Shown: positions 44,505-52,462 of the stretch, piece by piece | How positions within the stretch are numbered: the first letter of the stretch is position 1 | Layout: each line of letters opens with the position of its first letter | Assembly (NCBI RefSeq): GCF_040513375.1 | Contig: NZ_JBEVTG010000002.1 | Location: 744,001 to 808,000 of the forward strand | From: Flagellimonas_B algarum | GTDB taxonomy: Bacteria; Bacteroidota; Bacteroidia; Flavobacteriales; Flavobacteriaceae | Length of the DNA stretch: 64,000 bases | Reading direction: 5' to 3' | Program-made: the position numbers and the translations under genes | Notes under the pieces: model-generated | What the model was told of the DNA's origin: nothing | What the model saw: the letters and a program-made list of their open reading frames with translations, nothing else | Database searches by the model: none

Positions 44505-45583
44505 GCCGATTTTCAATTGATCCGGATATTCGTAAGGCCACCACCCTACCCGCCTCTTTTTATAGTGACCCTGAGGTTTTCGAATTGCTCAAGGAAAAAG
44601 TCTTTCGCAAAAGTTGGCAATGGGTTGGCGACCGCGACCTCCTTCCCCTGACCCATAGCATGCATCCATTCCATCTGCTCGACAATTACTTGGAAGAGCC
44701 TATGGTACTGCTACGTGACGCAGCCGATGACATTCGTTGTTTGAGCAATGTCTGTACCCACCGGGGTAACTTGGTGGTTTTACAAAGCGGGGTGCAAAAG
44801 CAACTGCGATGCATGTACCATGGTCGCCGGTTTGCCACGGATGGAAGTTTTGTTTCCATGCCCGAGTTCGAAGACGCCCTCGATTTCCCCCGACCTTGTG
44901 ACGCACTTCCCTCCTTCCCCGTCCAACATTGGGATCCGTTCCTATTTGTCGGGCTTGAACCCGGTTTCGATTTGAAAGCGGTCATCGACCGAATGAACGA
45001 ACGGATCGGTTTTCTGCCCTTATCGGAGTTCCGTTTTCGGAAAGACCTCAGCAAGGATTATTTGGTCAACTGCCATTGGGCCCTGTATTGTGACAACTAT
45101 TTGGAAGGGTTCCATATTCCTTTTGTACACAGCGATTTGAACGAGGTGTTGGACTATGGGTCCTATAGCACCGAAATCCATGGGCATATGAACCTGCAAG
45201 TAGGGTATGCCCAAAGCGGTGAAGAAACCTTTGCACTCCCTGAAGGCCATCCGGATTATGGCAAATCGATAGGGGCCTACTATTTTTGGGTGTTTCCGAA
45301 CATGATGTTCAACTTCTATCCGTGGGGACTTTCCATCAATATCGTCAAACCTATTGACGGGGAAAAGACCCGGGTCTCTTTTCTGACCTACCTCTACGAT
45401 GAACGGAAATTGCATAGTGGTGCCGGCGCCTTATTGGACAAGGTGGAACGCGAAGACGAATTCGTGGTCGAAGGCGTGCACCGCGGTCTCAAATCGAAAT
45501 ATTATCAAGCCGGGCGGTTTTCCCCCACCCGTGAACAGGGGGTCCACCACTTCCATTCCCTTTTGGCCCGTTTTTTAGGATAG
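44501..45583 (+). CDS. Rieske-type oxygenase alpha subunit
   Basis: This 360-residue oxygenase has the Rieske [2Fe-2S] ligands Cys85-X-His87 and Cys104-X2-His107 (CTHRG ... CMYHG), and a mononuclear iron site with His205 and His210 in CDNYLEGFHIPFVH and a likely third ligand Asp in the C-terminal domain. The NYLEGFHIPFVH stretch resembles the choline/carnitine monooxygenase branch that works on quaternary amines. A ferredoxin reductase partner is not encoded nearby. The ATG overlaps the permease stop, indicating a transport-and-oxidation unit. The substrate is inferred only as an amine or amino-acid-like compound. Confidence 0.88.
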   Translation: MSRFSIDPDIRKATTLPASFYSDPEVFELLKEKVFRKSWQWVGDRDLLPLTHSMHPFHLLDNYLEEPMVLLRDAADDIRCLSNVCTHRGNLVVLQSGVQKQLRCMYHGRRFATDGSFVSMPEFEDALDFPRPCDALPSFPVQHWDPFLFVGLEPGFDLKAVIDRMNERIGFLPLSEFRFRKDLSKDYLVNCHWALYCDNYLEGFHIPFVHSDLNEVLDYGSYSTEIHGHMNLQVGYAQSGEETFALPEGHPDYGKSIGAYYFWVFPNMMFNFYPWGLSINIVKPIDGEKTRVSFLTYLYDERKLHSGAGALLDKVEREDEFVVEGVHRGLKSKYYQAGRFSPTREQGVHHFHSLLARFLG

Positions 45584-45624
45584 CGATTGCCCCACAATCG
45601 TTATCTTTAGAAAAACACCGGAAC

Positions 45625-45816
45625 ATGGGTATATTTTGGGATTTGTTACAACAGAACCAACTAGAAAATCAGCAACGGCAAACCAATACCATCGAAGAAC
45701 GGGTTGCCGAATTGGAAGCTGAACTCGATCGCACCAACGCGCTCTTGCGCAAAACCTTGGAAGCCCTTGAAAAACACCTCGGCCAAGATATCGATGGCGA
45801 TGGCATTACCGGTTGA
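45625..45816 (+). CDS. Small coiled-coil protein with DxDGDG end
   Basis: This is a 63-residue soluble protein. A heptad-patterned helix (about 20-52: ERVAELEAELDRTNALLRKT) is followed by DIDGDGITG, an acidic loop like an EF-hand or dockerin calcium site. The C-terminal acidic loop is too short to form a full EF-hand. No family is recognised. It begins with ATG, 41 bp after the oxygenase stop and 16 bp before the glycosidase gene, so it is likely translated with one of them. Confidence 0.65.
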   Translation: MGIFWDLLQQNQLENQQRQTNTIEERVAELEAELDRTNALLRKTLEALEKHLGQDIDGDGITG

Positions 45817-45832
45817 TCTTTAACGATACTAC

Positions 45833-47230
45833 TTGCTTGCGAAGAAAACATTGAGGGAACTGCGAAATCTGGTCTTGGTCTATCTGGGAGCCTGGGTTTT
45901 CGCACTTTGCTTTGTACTGATCGTCGCCTTGGCAAATGGGCGTTCGATCAGCAGGGCGTGGTCCTTGTTTTTGGAACTGATCGAACAAGGAGATTTTCAG
46001 ATCGGGTTGCATTTCGTATTCATCCTGCTGTACCTGGGTTTCTTGATCGTTCGCTATTTCATAAGGGTATACCGCAAAAAAGGGAGAAGGACGTTGTTCA
46101 AAAGGCTGGCACTGCGGCTCGCATTGCCGGTCGCGTTGGCCATGGTGCTGTATCGGCTTGTGGTCTACAACAATGCCCATGAACGATTCGAATTCGAATG
46201 GGACGCTAGCATAGAAAACAATTCGGGCAAGGTTACCGATCATTATGCGGTCGATAGTCTTCAGCGGGGCATGAGCGTATTCGGCTGGGGTCGGGATCAT
46301 ACGGACCAAGGCATTCGGATGTTACGAAAAGACCATGTCGAATGGATTGCGGTCATCCCTTTCATTTATCAAAAAGATCAAGCCACCAAAAGCATTGAAC
46401 TTCCGGAATCCGAAGAATGGACCCGACGCGATTCGCTCTTTATCCGGACCATAGACCAATTGCATGCCTCCGGATTCCATGTGCATCTCAAACCCCACCT
46501 GTGGACGGGCAGTGGATGGCGTTCCGGTCTAAATCCGGGTAACGGGAGCCACTGGGATGCCTGGTTCGCCTCATACCGCGAATATATGTTGCGTTACGCC
46601 AATATGGCCGAAATGACCGGTACCGAACTCTTGTGCGTGGGAACCGAACTGAAAACCTCCATCAAAAAGCAACCGGAAGCCTGGCAAAAACTCATCGCCG
46701 AAATCCGGGAGATCTACTCTGGTAAATTGACCTATGCCGCCAACTGGCACGACGAATACGAGCATATTGATTTTTGGAAGGAGTTGGACTATATCGGGAT
46801 CCAAGCGTATTTTCCGTTGACCAAAGAAAAAAACCCAGATCTGGCAACGATCAAAAAAGGATGGCAACGTCATATCGAAGCCATGGAAACCCTGTATGCA
46901 ACATTTCAAAAACCCATCCTTTTTACTGAAGTAGGATACAAAAGCGAGGCCTCTGCCACGATACGTCCTTGGGAGTGGGGGTCGTTTTTAAGTATCCTCA
47001 CCAAAAAGAAATCGGATCGGACCCAACAGCTGGCCTACGAAGCCATATTCGAAGAAGTCTGGCACCGGCCATGGTTCGCCGGCCTGTACATTTGGCAATG
47101 GGACAATCGAAGTACCGCCTTGGATGCGAAGAAAAACCTTGACTTCTCACCCCGCTTCAAACCAGCCGAAAACACCATGACCAAGTGGTTCGCCGGCCCA
47201 CAAAGAACAACCGATCATGGACCCCGTTGA
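45833..47230 (+). CDS. GH113-like membrane-anchored glycoside hydrolase
   Basis: This 465-residue protein has two N-terminal membrane helices (about 10-35 and 55-75) plus a third near 95-105, then a TIM-barrel of about 320 residues resembling family GH113. Likely acid/base Glu272 (LLCVGTELKTS) and nucleophile Glu366 (ILFTEVGYKS) lie at the expected barrel positions. It would cleave a beta-mannan or related glycan at the outer face of the inner membrane. No ATG precedes the helices; the best start is TTG 45833. The end is low-complexity and overlaps the next small gene. Confidence 0.8.
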   Translation: MLAKKTLRELRNLVLVYLGAWVFALCFVLIVALANGRSISRAWSLFLELIEQGDFQIGLHFVFILLYLGFLIVRYFIRVYRKKGRRTLFKRLALRLALPVALAMVLYRLVVYNNAHERFEFEWDASIENNSGKVTDHYAVDSLQRGMSVFGWGRDHTDQGIRMLRKDHVEWIAVIPFIYQKDQATKSIELPESEEWTRRDSLFIRTIDQLHASGFHVHLKPHLWTGSGWRSGLNPGNGSHWDAWFASYREYMLRYANMAEMTGTELLCVGTELKTSIKKQPEAWQKLIAEIREIYSGKLTYAANWHDEYEHIDFWKELDYIGIQAYFPLTKEKNPDLATIKKGWQRHIEAMETLYATFQKPILFTEVGYKSEASATIRPWEWGSFLSILTKKKSDRTQQLAYEAIFEEVWHRPWFAGLYIWQWDNRSTALDAKKNLDFSPRFKPAENTMTKWFAGPQRTTDHGPR

Positions 47231-47336
47231 CATCGTCACCTTAATCGCTATCATTCTCTTTGCCCGACTCGGGGCACGGCTCTTTTTCAAGTATCGGAAG
47301 ATGAAAAACAGGAAAGATGATGACCCAGCAAGGTGA
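47217..47336 (+). CDS. Small single-pass membrane protein
   Basis: A 39-residue frame (ATG to TGA) begins inside the last 14 bp of the glycosidase gene. It has one hydrophobic stretch (IVTLIAIILFARLGARLFF) followed by a basic tail (KYRKMKNRKDDD), the charge pattern of a C-in small membrane protein. It is too short for gene finders. The overlap with the glycosidase suggests translational coupling. Function unknown, and it may be chance. Confidence 0.45.
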   Translation: MDPVDIVTLIAIILFARLGARLFFKYRKMKNRKDDDPAR

Positions 47337-47411
47337 CCCTAAGCGGCAAAACCGACAAGAAACCGTAATTTAGGGCTATGGCCTTGTCCACACCGACCAA
47401 AAAACCAAGAC

Positions 47412-48140
47412 ATGACCAACATATTCAAAAAAATACGCCGTTCATCGATTCGTGGTAATGGGTTCTCGACCTATCTGATTTATGCCTTGGGTGAAATCGC
47501 CCTGGTCATGATCGGGATCTTACTGGCGCTACAGGTCAACAACTGGAATGAAAAAAGAAAGCGGAGCCGCGAACTCGATAACATTTTACAAGACGTTAAG
47601 CTCGATCTTGAACGGGATACCTTGGTTGCCGGTCAGATCATCGCCTTCTATAAAATCAGTCAAGAGAACAGCCAAAAGATCATCGATGGGGAAATCAATG
47701 CCGACAATATGGCCGAATACCCTTTGACCCGTAGTCTTGTTGCCGCATACCAACCCTTTACGATCCAACAAAAAGGTTTTGAACTCTTGAAGGAATTCAA
47801 GTCGGCATCGGTGGTAAAAAAAGATACGTTGGTTACCGAGATCGCCCAATTCTATACCTCCTACGCCGATGTGCTCCGCACGAGCAACGAATTCGTCAAG
47901 GAAGACGTTTTCAAGAATTTGGAAAGTTTTAGGGAACGCAGTTGGTTCGTCGATTGGTCGCAGGGTCGATTGACCGAAGATATGGTGGCTTATTTCACGA
48001 CGAGTAAGGATTACAAGACCCGAGTGGCGGCCCATAAGATCCTAGCGATTGACAACCACCTGAATACCATCAAATCCTATCAATTGAACGCCAAGGAACT
48101 CTTACGAATGATCCAAGAACGATTGGTCGAAACACCTTGA
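47412..48140 (+). CDS. DUF6090 family protein
   Basis: This 242-residue protein opens with the DUF6090 pattern: a basic N-terminus (FKKIRRSSIRGN), then YLIYALGEIALVMIGILLALQVNNWNE as a single membrane helix, followed by a helical C-terminal domain of about 190 residues with a coiled-coil start (KRKRSRELDNILQDVKLDLERD). Only the helix and the NNWNE motif are strongly conserved in the family. The function is unknown. A second, different member follows 3 bp later. Confidence 0.88.
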   Translation: MTNIFKKIRRSSIRGNGFSTYLIYALGEIALVMIGILLALQVNNWNEKRKRSRELDNILQDVKLDLERDTLVAGQIIAFYKISQENSQKIIDGEINADNMAEYPLTRSLVAAYQPFTIQQKGFELLKEFKSASVVKKDTLVTEIAQFYTSYADVLRTSNEFVKEDVFKNLESFRERSWFVDWSQGRLTEDMVAYFTTSKDYKTRVAAHKILAIDNHLNTIKSYQLNAKELLRMIQERLVETP

Positions 48141-48143
48141 CCC

Positions 48144-48842
48144 ATGATCGGATTCCTACGAAAAATCAGTAAACGAATGGCCCAAGACGACGCTCTTGGG
48201 AAATACCTCCTTTACGCTGTTGGTGAGTTGCTTCTGGTGGTATTGGGTATTTTAATCGCCCTATATATCAACAATTGGAGCGAATCTGAAAAAATGCGTC
48301 GAACGAACACGACGTTGCTCCGGCAATTACAGGATGAGAACCGTTTGAACATGGCCGATCTCGAAGATGATGTCGCCTATCGCGATACCCTCGATGTCAT
48401 GCTGTTCGATTTTCATCGTTTTTTAAAAAAAGGGAACTTGGAACTCCAAGAAGCGAAATTGCGGGGCTATTTGGAAGCAACACTTCGTACCTCGCTGTAT
48501 ACCCCAGCCAATGAAAATCTCAACAAGTATTTGACCTCCAATTTGAATGACAATAGCAGTTTGGTGACCGAATTGGTCGTTTTGAATTCCTACCAACAAG
48601 CATTGCAAGACGTCTGTAATCGGGTTTTGGAGTTTAAGTTGGACCGCTTTTACCAATATTTGTCATCGGATGTCGATTTGTATTCGCTCGAAATCCAGAC
48701 TTTTGAAAAACTGCAAAGCCTTGAATTCCGGAACAACATCGTCCTTCTGGAGTCTCTTGAAGAATCGGTTTTTACCAGTTTCGAAAACACCTACGACCAA
48801 CAAAAACGAATTGATTCACTGATTAGCTTGACCCTAGAATAA
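48144..48842 (+). CDS. DUF6090 family protein (second copy)
   Basis: This is a 232-residue paralogue of the preceding protein with the same layout: basic N-terminus, YLLYAVGELLLVVLGILIALYINNWSE membrane helix, and a helical soluble domain. The soluble domains diverge strongly, which argues for old duplication rather than a recent copy. Its stop overlaps the start of the PaiB-like gene (TAATG), so the three genes form one unit. How these membrane proteins relate to the PaiB-like protein is not known. Confidence 0.88.
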   Translation: MIGFLRKISKRMAQDDALGKYLLYAVGELLLVVLGILIALYINNWSESEKMRRTNTTLLRQLQDENRLNMADLEDDVAYRDTLDVMLFDFHRFLKKGNLELQEAKLRGYLEATLRTSLYTPANENLNKYLTSNLNDNSSLVTELVVLNSYQQALQDVCNRVLEFKLDRFYQYLSSDVDLYSLEIQTFEKLQSLEFRNNIVLLESLEESVFTSFENTYDQQKRIDSLISLTLE

Positions 48843-49447
48843 TGTACATTCCCCACCATTATAAAAACGAAAATACCGCCGAAGTCAAGGCCTTTATCAA
48901 AGACAACGCTTTTGGCATTTTGATCAACCAATACGACGGCCGACCATGGGCCACCCACATTCCGTTGGAACTGGAACGGAACCAAGAGGGACAAGAGGTT
49001 TTAACTGGACATATCGCCAAAGCCAACCCGCAATGGAAGGCGTTTCAAGACCAAAGTGAGGTCTTGTGCATCTTTAATGGGCCACACACCTATGTTTCTT
49101 CTTCTTGGTACCAAGAGGAAGAGGTACCCACTTGGGACTACATCGCCGTGCACGTCTATGGTACCATCAAGATTTTGGACGAATCCGACACCATGCGCGC
49201 TTTGGAACGATTGGTCTCCCGCTACGAAAAGGATATGGATAAGCCCATCCAATTAAGGGAACTCTCACCAAAAACCTTAAGGCAAGTCAAAGGGGTCGTG
49301 GGTTTTGAAATACGTATTTCGGAAATCAAGGCGGCTTACAAGCTATCGCAGACCCGGCCCGAAGATCACGCTGCCATCGTCAGCGAACTAAAAAAAAGAG
49401 ATGACCCTGGGGCAAGGGCCATCTCTAAGATCATCTCCAAAGAGTAA
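48842..49447 (+). CDS. PaiB-like FMN-binding regulator family protein
   Basis: This 201-residue protein has the FMN-binding split-barrel of the PaiB family: YIPHHYKNENTAEVKAFI, PWATHIPLELER, LTGHIAKANPQWKAF, VLCIFNGPHTYVSSSWY and a C-terminal GFEIRISEIKAAYKLSQ. Bacillus PaiB is a negative regulator of sporulation/protease genes, but many members simply bind FMN or haem. The ATG shares bases with the preceding stop. Whether it binds DNA here is undetermined. Confidence 0.88.
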   Translation: MYIPHHYKNENTAEVKAFIKDNAFGILINQYDGRPWATHIPLELERNQEGQEVLTGHIAKANPQWKAFQDQSEVLCIFNGPHTYVSSSWYQEEEVPTWDYIAVHVYGTIKILDESDTMRALERLVSRYEKDMDKPIQLRELSPKTLRQVKGVVGFEIRISEIKAAYKLSQTRPEDHAAIVSELKKRDDPGARAISKIISKE

Positions 49448-49459
49448 GGAGAGACACAA

Positions 49460-51169
49460 TCAATCGTTATCCTCAAATTGGGTTTCGGCCATTTTGGTAT
49501 AGTGTGGGTTGTTCACGTGCATCACCCACATATCCTCTTTATAGGTACCTCCCATTTGGTCATGATAGGCCAACTCGGCCTCGACGCTATCTTCATATTT
49601 GGCGAGATACACATAATTCAAACCGTTTTCTGGGTTCTTGAAATAGCCCCCTTTCAGCCCCATTTCTTCCAATTTGCCCAGAAATCGTTTTAGGTAAGCC
49701 TCATTCTGGAAAACATTGGCAATCAAATAGTGCCCTTTTTCGATACCGACAAGCGTAATTTTCTTTTTGATGATCGTAGAAGCCCCTCCAACGAAGATGC
49801 CTTTCTTGGGTTTTTTCGTGTTGGAAGCGATCCCGAGACTGTTGTTCAACGCCTTAGCATCGAAACGTTCGTCCTTATCCGTTGTTTTTTGTTGTTTTTC
49901 GCTGTCGTTTTCGGCCAACAGGGTCTTTGAAACCTTGATATTGATCGGATCTTTCATCTGGTTTTCACGACGCACTACCCGGACCACGCTTTCGAAGCGT
50001 CTTTCCAAATCGCGCTCTTGGTGTTGTTCCAGTGAATCCACTTTGAAGATCAATTCATTGATGACCGCATAATTCTCCTTTTGCAGTTCGATCAACGCAT
50101 CGATCTGCTGTTCCATAGCGGCCATGCGTCCTTTACCGACCTTCTTCTCTGGCGGTGTGTTGGTATTTTCGACCACATGCAAGGGTTGATCGGGATCTTT
50201 CATCACATTGCGGGTCAAACGTGGGGTGAAGGAATACGCGATGGAAACCTCATGGGTCACCCCAAGATTATTCAATTCGTTATTGAGTGCTTTTTCGAAA
50301 TTATAGCCCAAGGAAAGGTTTTGGTTCAAATTGAAGCCGGTACCGGCGGATGCCCCGTAGAATTCATCGTAGCCGCCTTGGATCCATCCCAATTTGGGAA
50401 GGTCCATGATCAGTCCACCTCCGAAAACGGGTTTTTGGGTACCTTCGATACGAGCGCGGGCCAATGGCATCAGGCGACCATCTTCGAAGATTCCCCTACC
50501 CTTCTTGAACTCGTGCACGAATTGCACATGCCCTGAAAAAATCTTGTCTTCCAAAGCAGTGATCGATTTGCCGGTCTCAAAGTTGTAATCGACCAAATTC
50601 TGGGCGAAGACCCCAAAATCGAATTTACCGACCGAAAGGTTCAACCCGGGTTGAAAACTTAATATCGAACTTTGGGTCAATTCGTTCAAAAAAGGATCTT
50701 CTTCGGTAATCACCGCCCTACTCTGGTCGAATCGACTCATATAATACGGAAGATTGAACCCGAAACTCAGGTCACTCTTGCTTCCTAATCGAACGCCATA
50801 CGCATAGTTCGCCATAAACCCAAGGTTCGAGATCACCCCTTGCTGTTGGCTATACGCGCTGATACCGAATCCTGTTCGCTCGTTCAACCGATTGCTATAG
50901 CTCAAAAAGTAATTGTGCGCATTATCGTTGAAAACGGCCGATTGGTTGCGGTGAAAGAAATTGATATAGCTTTTGTCTTCCCGTACCTGTGAAAAAGTAG
51001 GATTGATCAAAAACCGATTGAATTTCAATAAATTTTGAAATGGGACCTCGTAAACGGCCACTGCAGGAGCTTCTTGCGAAACCGCCGGTTGTGAACTGGC
51101 CAATAGGGCACCTATGAAGATGATGGAAGTAAAGGTGCCGCCGCTGAATTTGGGGGATCTGACGTTCAT
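49460..51169 (-). CDS. PorP/SprF-type IX secretion protein with SPOR-like end
   Basis: This 569-residue outer-membrane protein has a signal peptide and a PorP/SprF barrel (about 40-330, with FNRFLINPTFSQV near the start and repeated LNLSVGKFDFGVFAQNL-type strands). It then departs from the usual 300-residue size: a coiled-coil (about 345-400: MAAMEQQIDALIELQKEN, INELIFKVDSLEQ), a charged linker, and a SPOR-like alpha/beta domain (about 470-560: GHYLIANVFQNEAYLKRFL). PorP/SprF proteins work with SprA/PorK in secretion or gliding. The extension could bind peptidoglycan, but that is inference. Confidence 0.85.
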   Translation of the reverse strand: MNVRSPKFSGGTFTSIIFIGALLASSQPAVSQEAPAVAVYEVPFQNLLKFNRFLINPTFSQVREDKSYINFFHRNQSAVFNDNAHNYFLSYSNRLNERTGFGISAYSQQQGVISNLGFMANYAYGVRLGSKSDLSFGFNLPYYMSRFDQSRAVITEEDPFLNELTQSSILSFQPGLNLSVGKFDFGVFAQNLVDYNFETGKSITALEDKIFSGHVQFVHEFKKGRGIFEDGRLMPLARARIEGTQKPVFGGGLIMDLPKLGWIQGGYDEFYGASAGTGFNLNQNLSLGYNFEKALNNELNNLGVTHEVSIAYSFTPRLTRNVMKDPDQPLHVVENTNTPPEKKVGKGRMAAMEQQIDALIELQKENYAVINELIFKVDSLEQHQERDLERRFESVVRVVRRENQMKDPINIKVSKTLLAENDSEKQQKTTDKDERFDAKALNNSLGIASNTKKPKKGIFVGGASTIIKKKITLVGIEKGHYLIANVFQNEAYLKRFLGKLEEMGLKGGYFKNPENGLNYVYLAKYEDSVEAELAYHDQMGGTYKEDMWVMHVNNPHYTKMAETQFEDND

Positions 51170-51410
51170 AGCACAAGATTTGAGTTAGTCCAAAAAGAAA
51201 CTCGGATTGCGACACTAAATTCAAGGAGTTAGACTCGAAATTAGGCCTGTAGGTCAATATGGAGATTCAGATTTGGATTATAATTTTACGAAGAATTGGG
51301 ATGAACTGCTAGTTTTTTTCGACGAAATGCATCGTTGACCCCTGATTTTCGGTAAACGACCCCCTAAAGTCACGAGGTTACCCTTGAATTCGTAGCTTTA
51401 AGAAAACAAC

Positions 51411-51797
51411 ATGACCATGCTTCACAATAAATTCTGGCAGGCGTTCTTTGCCCTGGCCCCGATCTTGATGCTAGTCCTCTTCTTTATAGGCTATTTCGTA
51501 TTCCTGTTTACCTTGTTCAGCAGCTTACCTGAATTGGAAACCAGGGAAGGTTTGCCTCCTTCTGAATTTTTCGGAAGCCTGGGTTTCTTCCTTCTCATGG
51601 TCTTTTTGGCCGTGCTGATCAGCTTTGGCAGTTTGGTGTTCTATATCGTTCATGCCGTTCAAAATCCGAATTTGAAAGAAAACAACCTCTTATTGGTTTG
51701 GATCTTATTGTTCGTATTTGTCAACGGTATCGGGCAATTGATCTACTGGGTAGTCGAGATCGTCAACAAACGGGAAAGCAAGCTTCCCACCCCTTAA
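51411..51797 (+). CDS. Small integral membrane protein (PLDc_N-like)
   Basis: This 128-residue protein has three membrane helices (LAPILMLVLFFIGYFVFLFTLF, LGFFLLMVFLAVLISFGSLVFYIVH and LLLVWILLFVFVNGIGQLIYW) and an NPNLKENNLLLVW motif, like the phospholipase-D N-terminal or bacteriocin-immunity-type membrane domain. The function is unknown. The stretch before it (51170-51410, about 240 bp) contains two GACCCC-type direct repeats of uncertain meaning, and nothing else was seen there. Confidence 0.72.
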   Translation: MTMLHNKFWQAFFALAPILMLVLFFIGYFVFLFTLFSSLPELETREGLPPSEFFGSLGFFLLMVFLAVLISFGSLVFYIVHAVQNPNLKENNLLLVWILLFVFVNGIGQLIYWVVEIVNKRESKLPTP

Positions 51798-51919
51798 TCT
51801 GCAAAATAGCGCCCCATGTTACAGATCGGCCACTGTTTTTAACAGTTGGGAAGAATTCTATTGAAGTTCTTCACCAAGGGTTCCATCTTTGGGGCATGTT
51901 CAACTTTAAATCAAAAAAC

Positions 51920-52333
51920 ATGAAAACACTGACAATGCTTATCGCGATGCTGACCTTATCTTTAACGGCTATCGCCCAAGAGGGCCAAAACATCGAAGTG
52001 ACGATCGATAACGTCGTTAACGATCAGGGTAAGGTGGTGATCGCCCTACACACCACCGATACCTTTATGAAAGGACCCGGAATCATGAACCTCGAAAGCA
52101 AGATCGTCGACGGTAAAGTAGCCTTTACCTTTGAAAACGTAGCCCCTGGCACCTACGCCATTATCGCCCTTCACGATGCCAACGAGAACAACCGCATGGA
52201 TTTCGATTCAGGGGGAATGCCCAAAGAGAGTTACGGAATGAGCGGAAACGATATGAGTATGGGACCACCGAATTTCGAGGCTGCCAAATTCGTAGTCGGC
52301 AATGAAGACGTGAGTTTCTCGATCCGATTCTGA
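51920..52333 (+). CDS. DUF2141 domain secreted protein
   Basis: This is a 137-residue protein with a signal peptide ending near TAIAQ. The DUF2141 beta-sandwich shows IEVTIDNVVNDQGKVVIAL, VAFTFENVAPGTYAIIALHD and NENNRMDFDSGGMPKESYG, the last being the calcium-site-like loop conserved in the family. It is exported, and the function is unknown. The ATG at 51920 is preferred to the far longer open frame upstream. A strong terminator follows. Confidence 0.88.
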   Translation: MKTLTMLIAMLTLSLTAIAQEGQNIEVTIDNVVNDQGKVVIALHTTDTFMKGPGIMNLESKIVDGKVAFTFENVAPGTYAIIALHDANENNRMDFDSGGMPKESYGMSGNDMSMGPPNFEAAKFVVGNEDVSFSIRF

Positions 52334-52353
52334 GACCGACTCCAAAACGAACC

Positions 52354-52381
52354 AAGCCCCTCTAGAAGAGGGGCTTTTTTA
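52354..52381 (+). terminator. Rho-independent terminator
   Basis: AAGCCCCTCT pairs with AGAGGGGCTT (10 bp, 3-base loop) and is followed by seven T. It ends the DUF2141 transcript and isolates the oxyR gene. Confidence 0.9.
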
Positions 52382-52441
52382 ATAGAGGTTTTCAATAAGT
52401 TTAGCTAATTTTAATAGCTTTTGTTGATTGTTTTTGTACTT

Positions 52442-52462
52442 TTCCGGTAGATTAATCCGGAA
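52442..52462 (+). promoter_or_regulatory. Inverted repeat over the oxyR start codon
   Basis: TTCCGG and CCGGAA, 9 bases apart, form a 6-bp stem whose right arm takes in the A of the oxyR start codon. The stem could hide the start codon in mRNA or be an operator. It does not resemble the OxyR binding consensus. Confidence 0.4.

Noticed and set aside
51181..51400. Possible LytTR-type operator (repeated GACCCC) before the 51411 gene
   Set aside because: The two copies are short, imperfect in context and spaced about 22 bp, not convincing without more sites.
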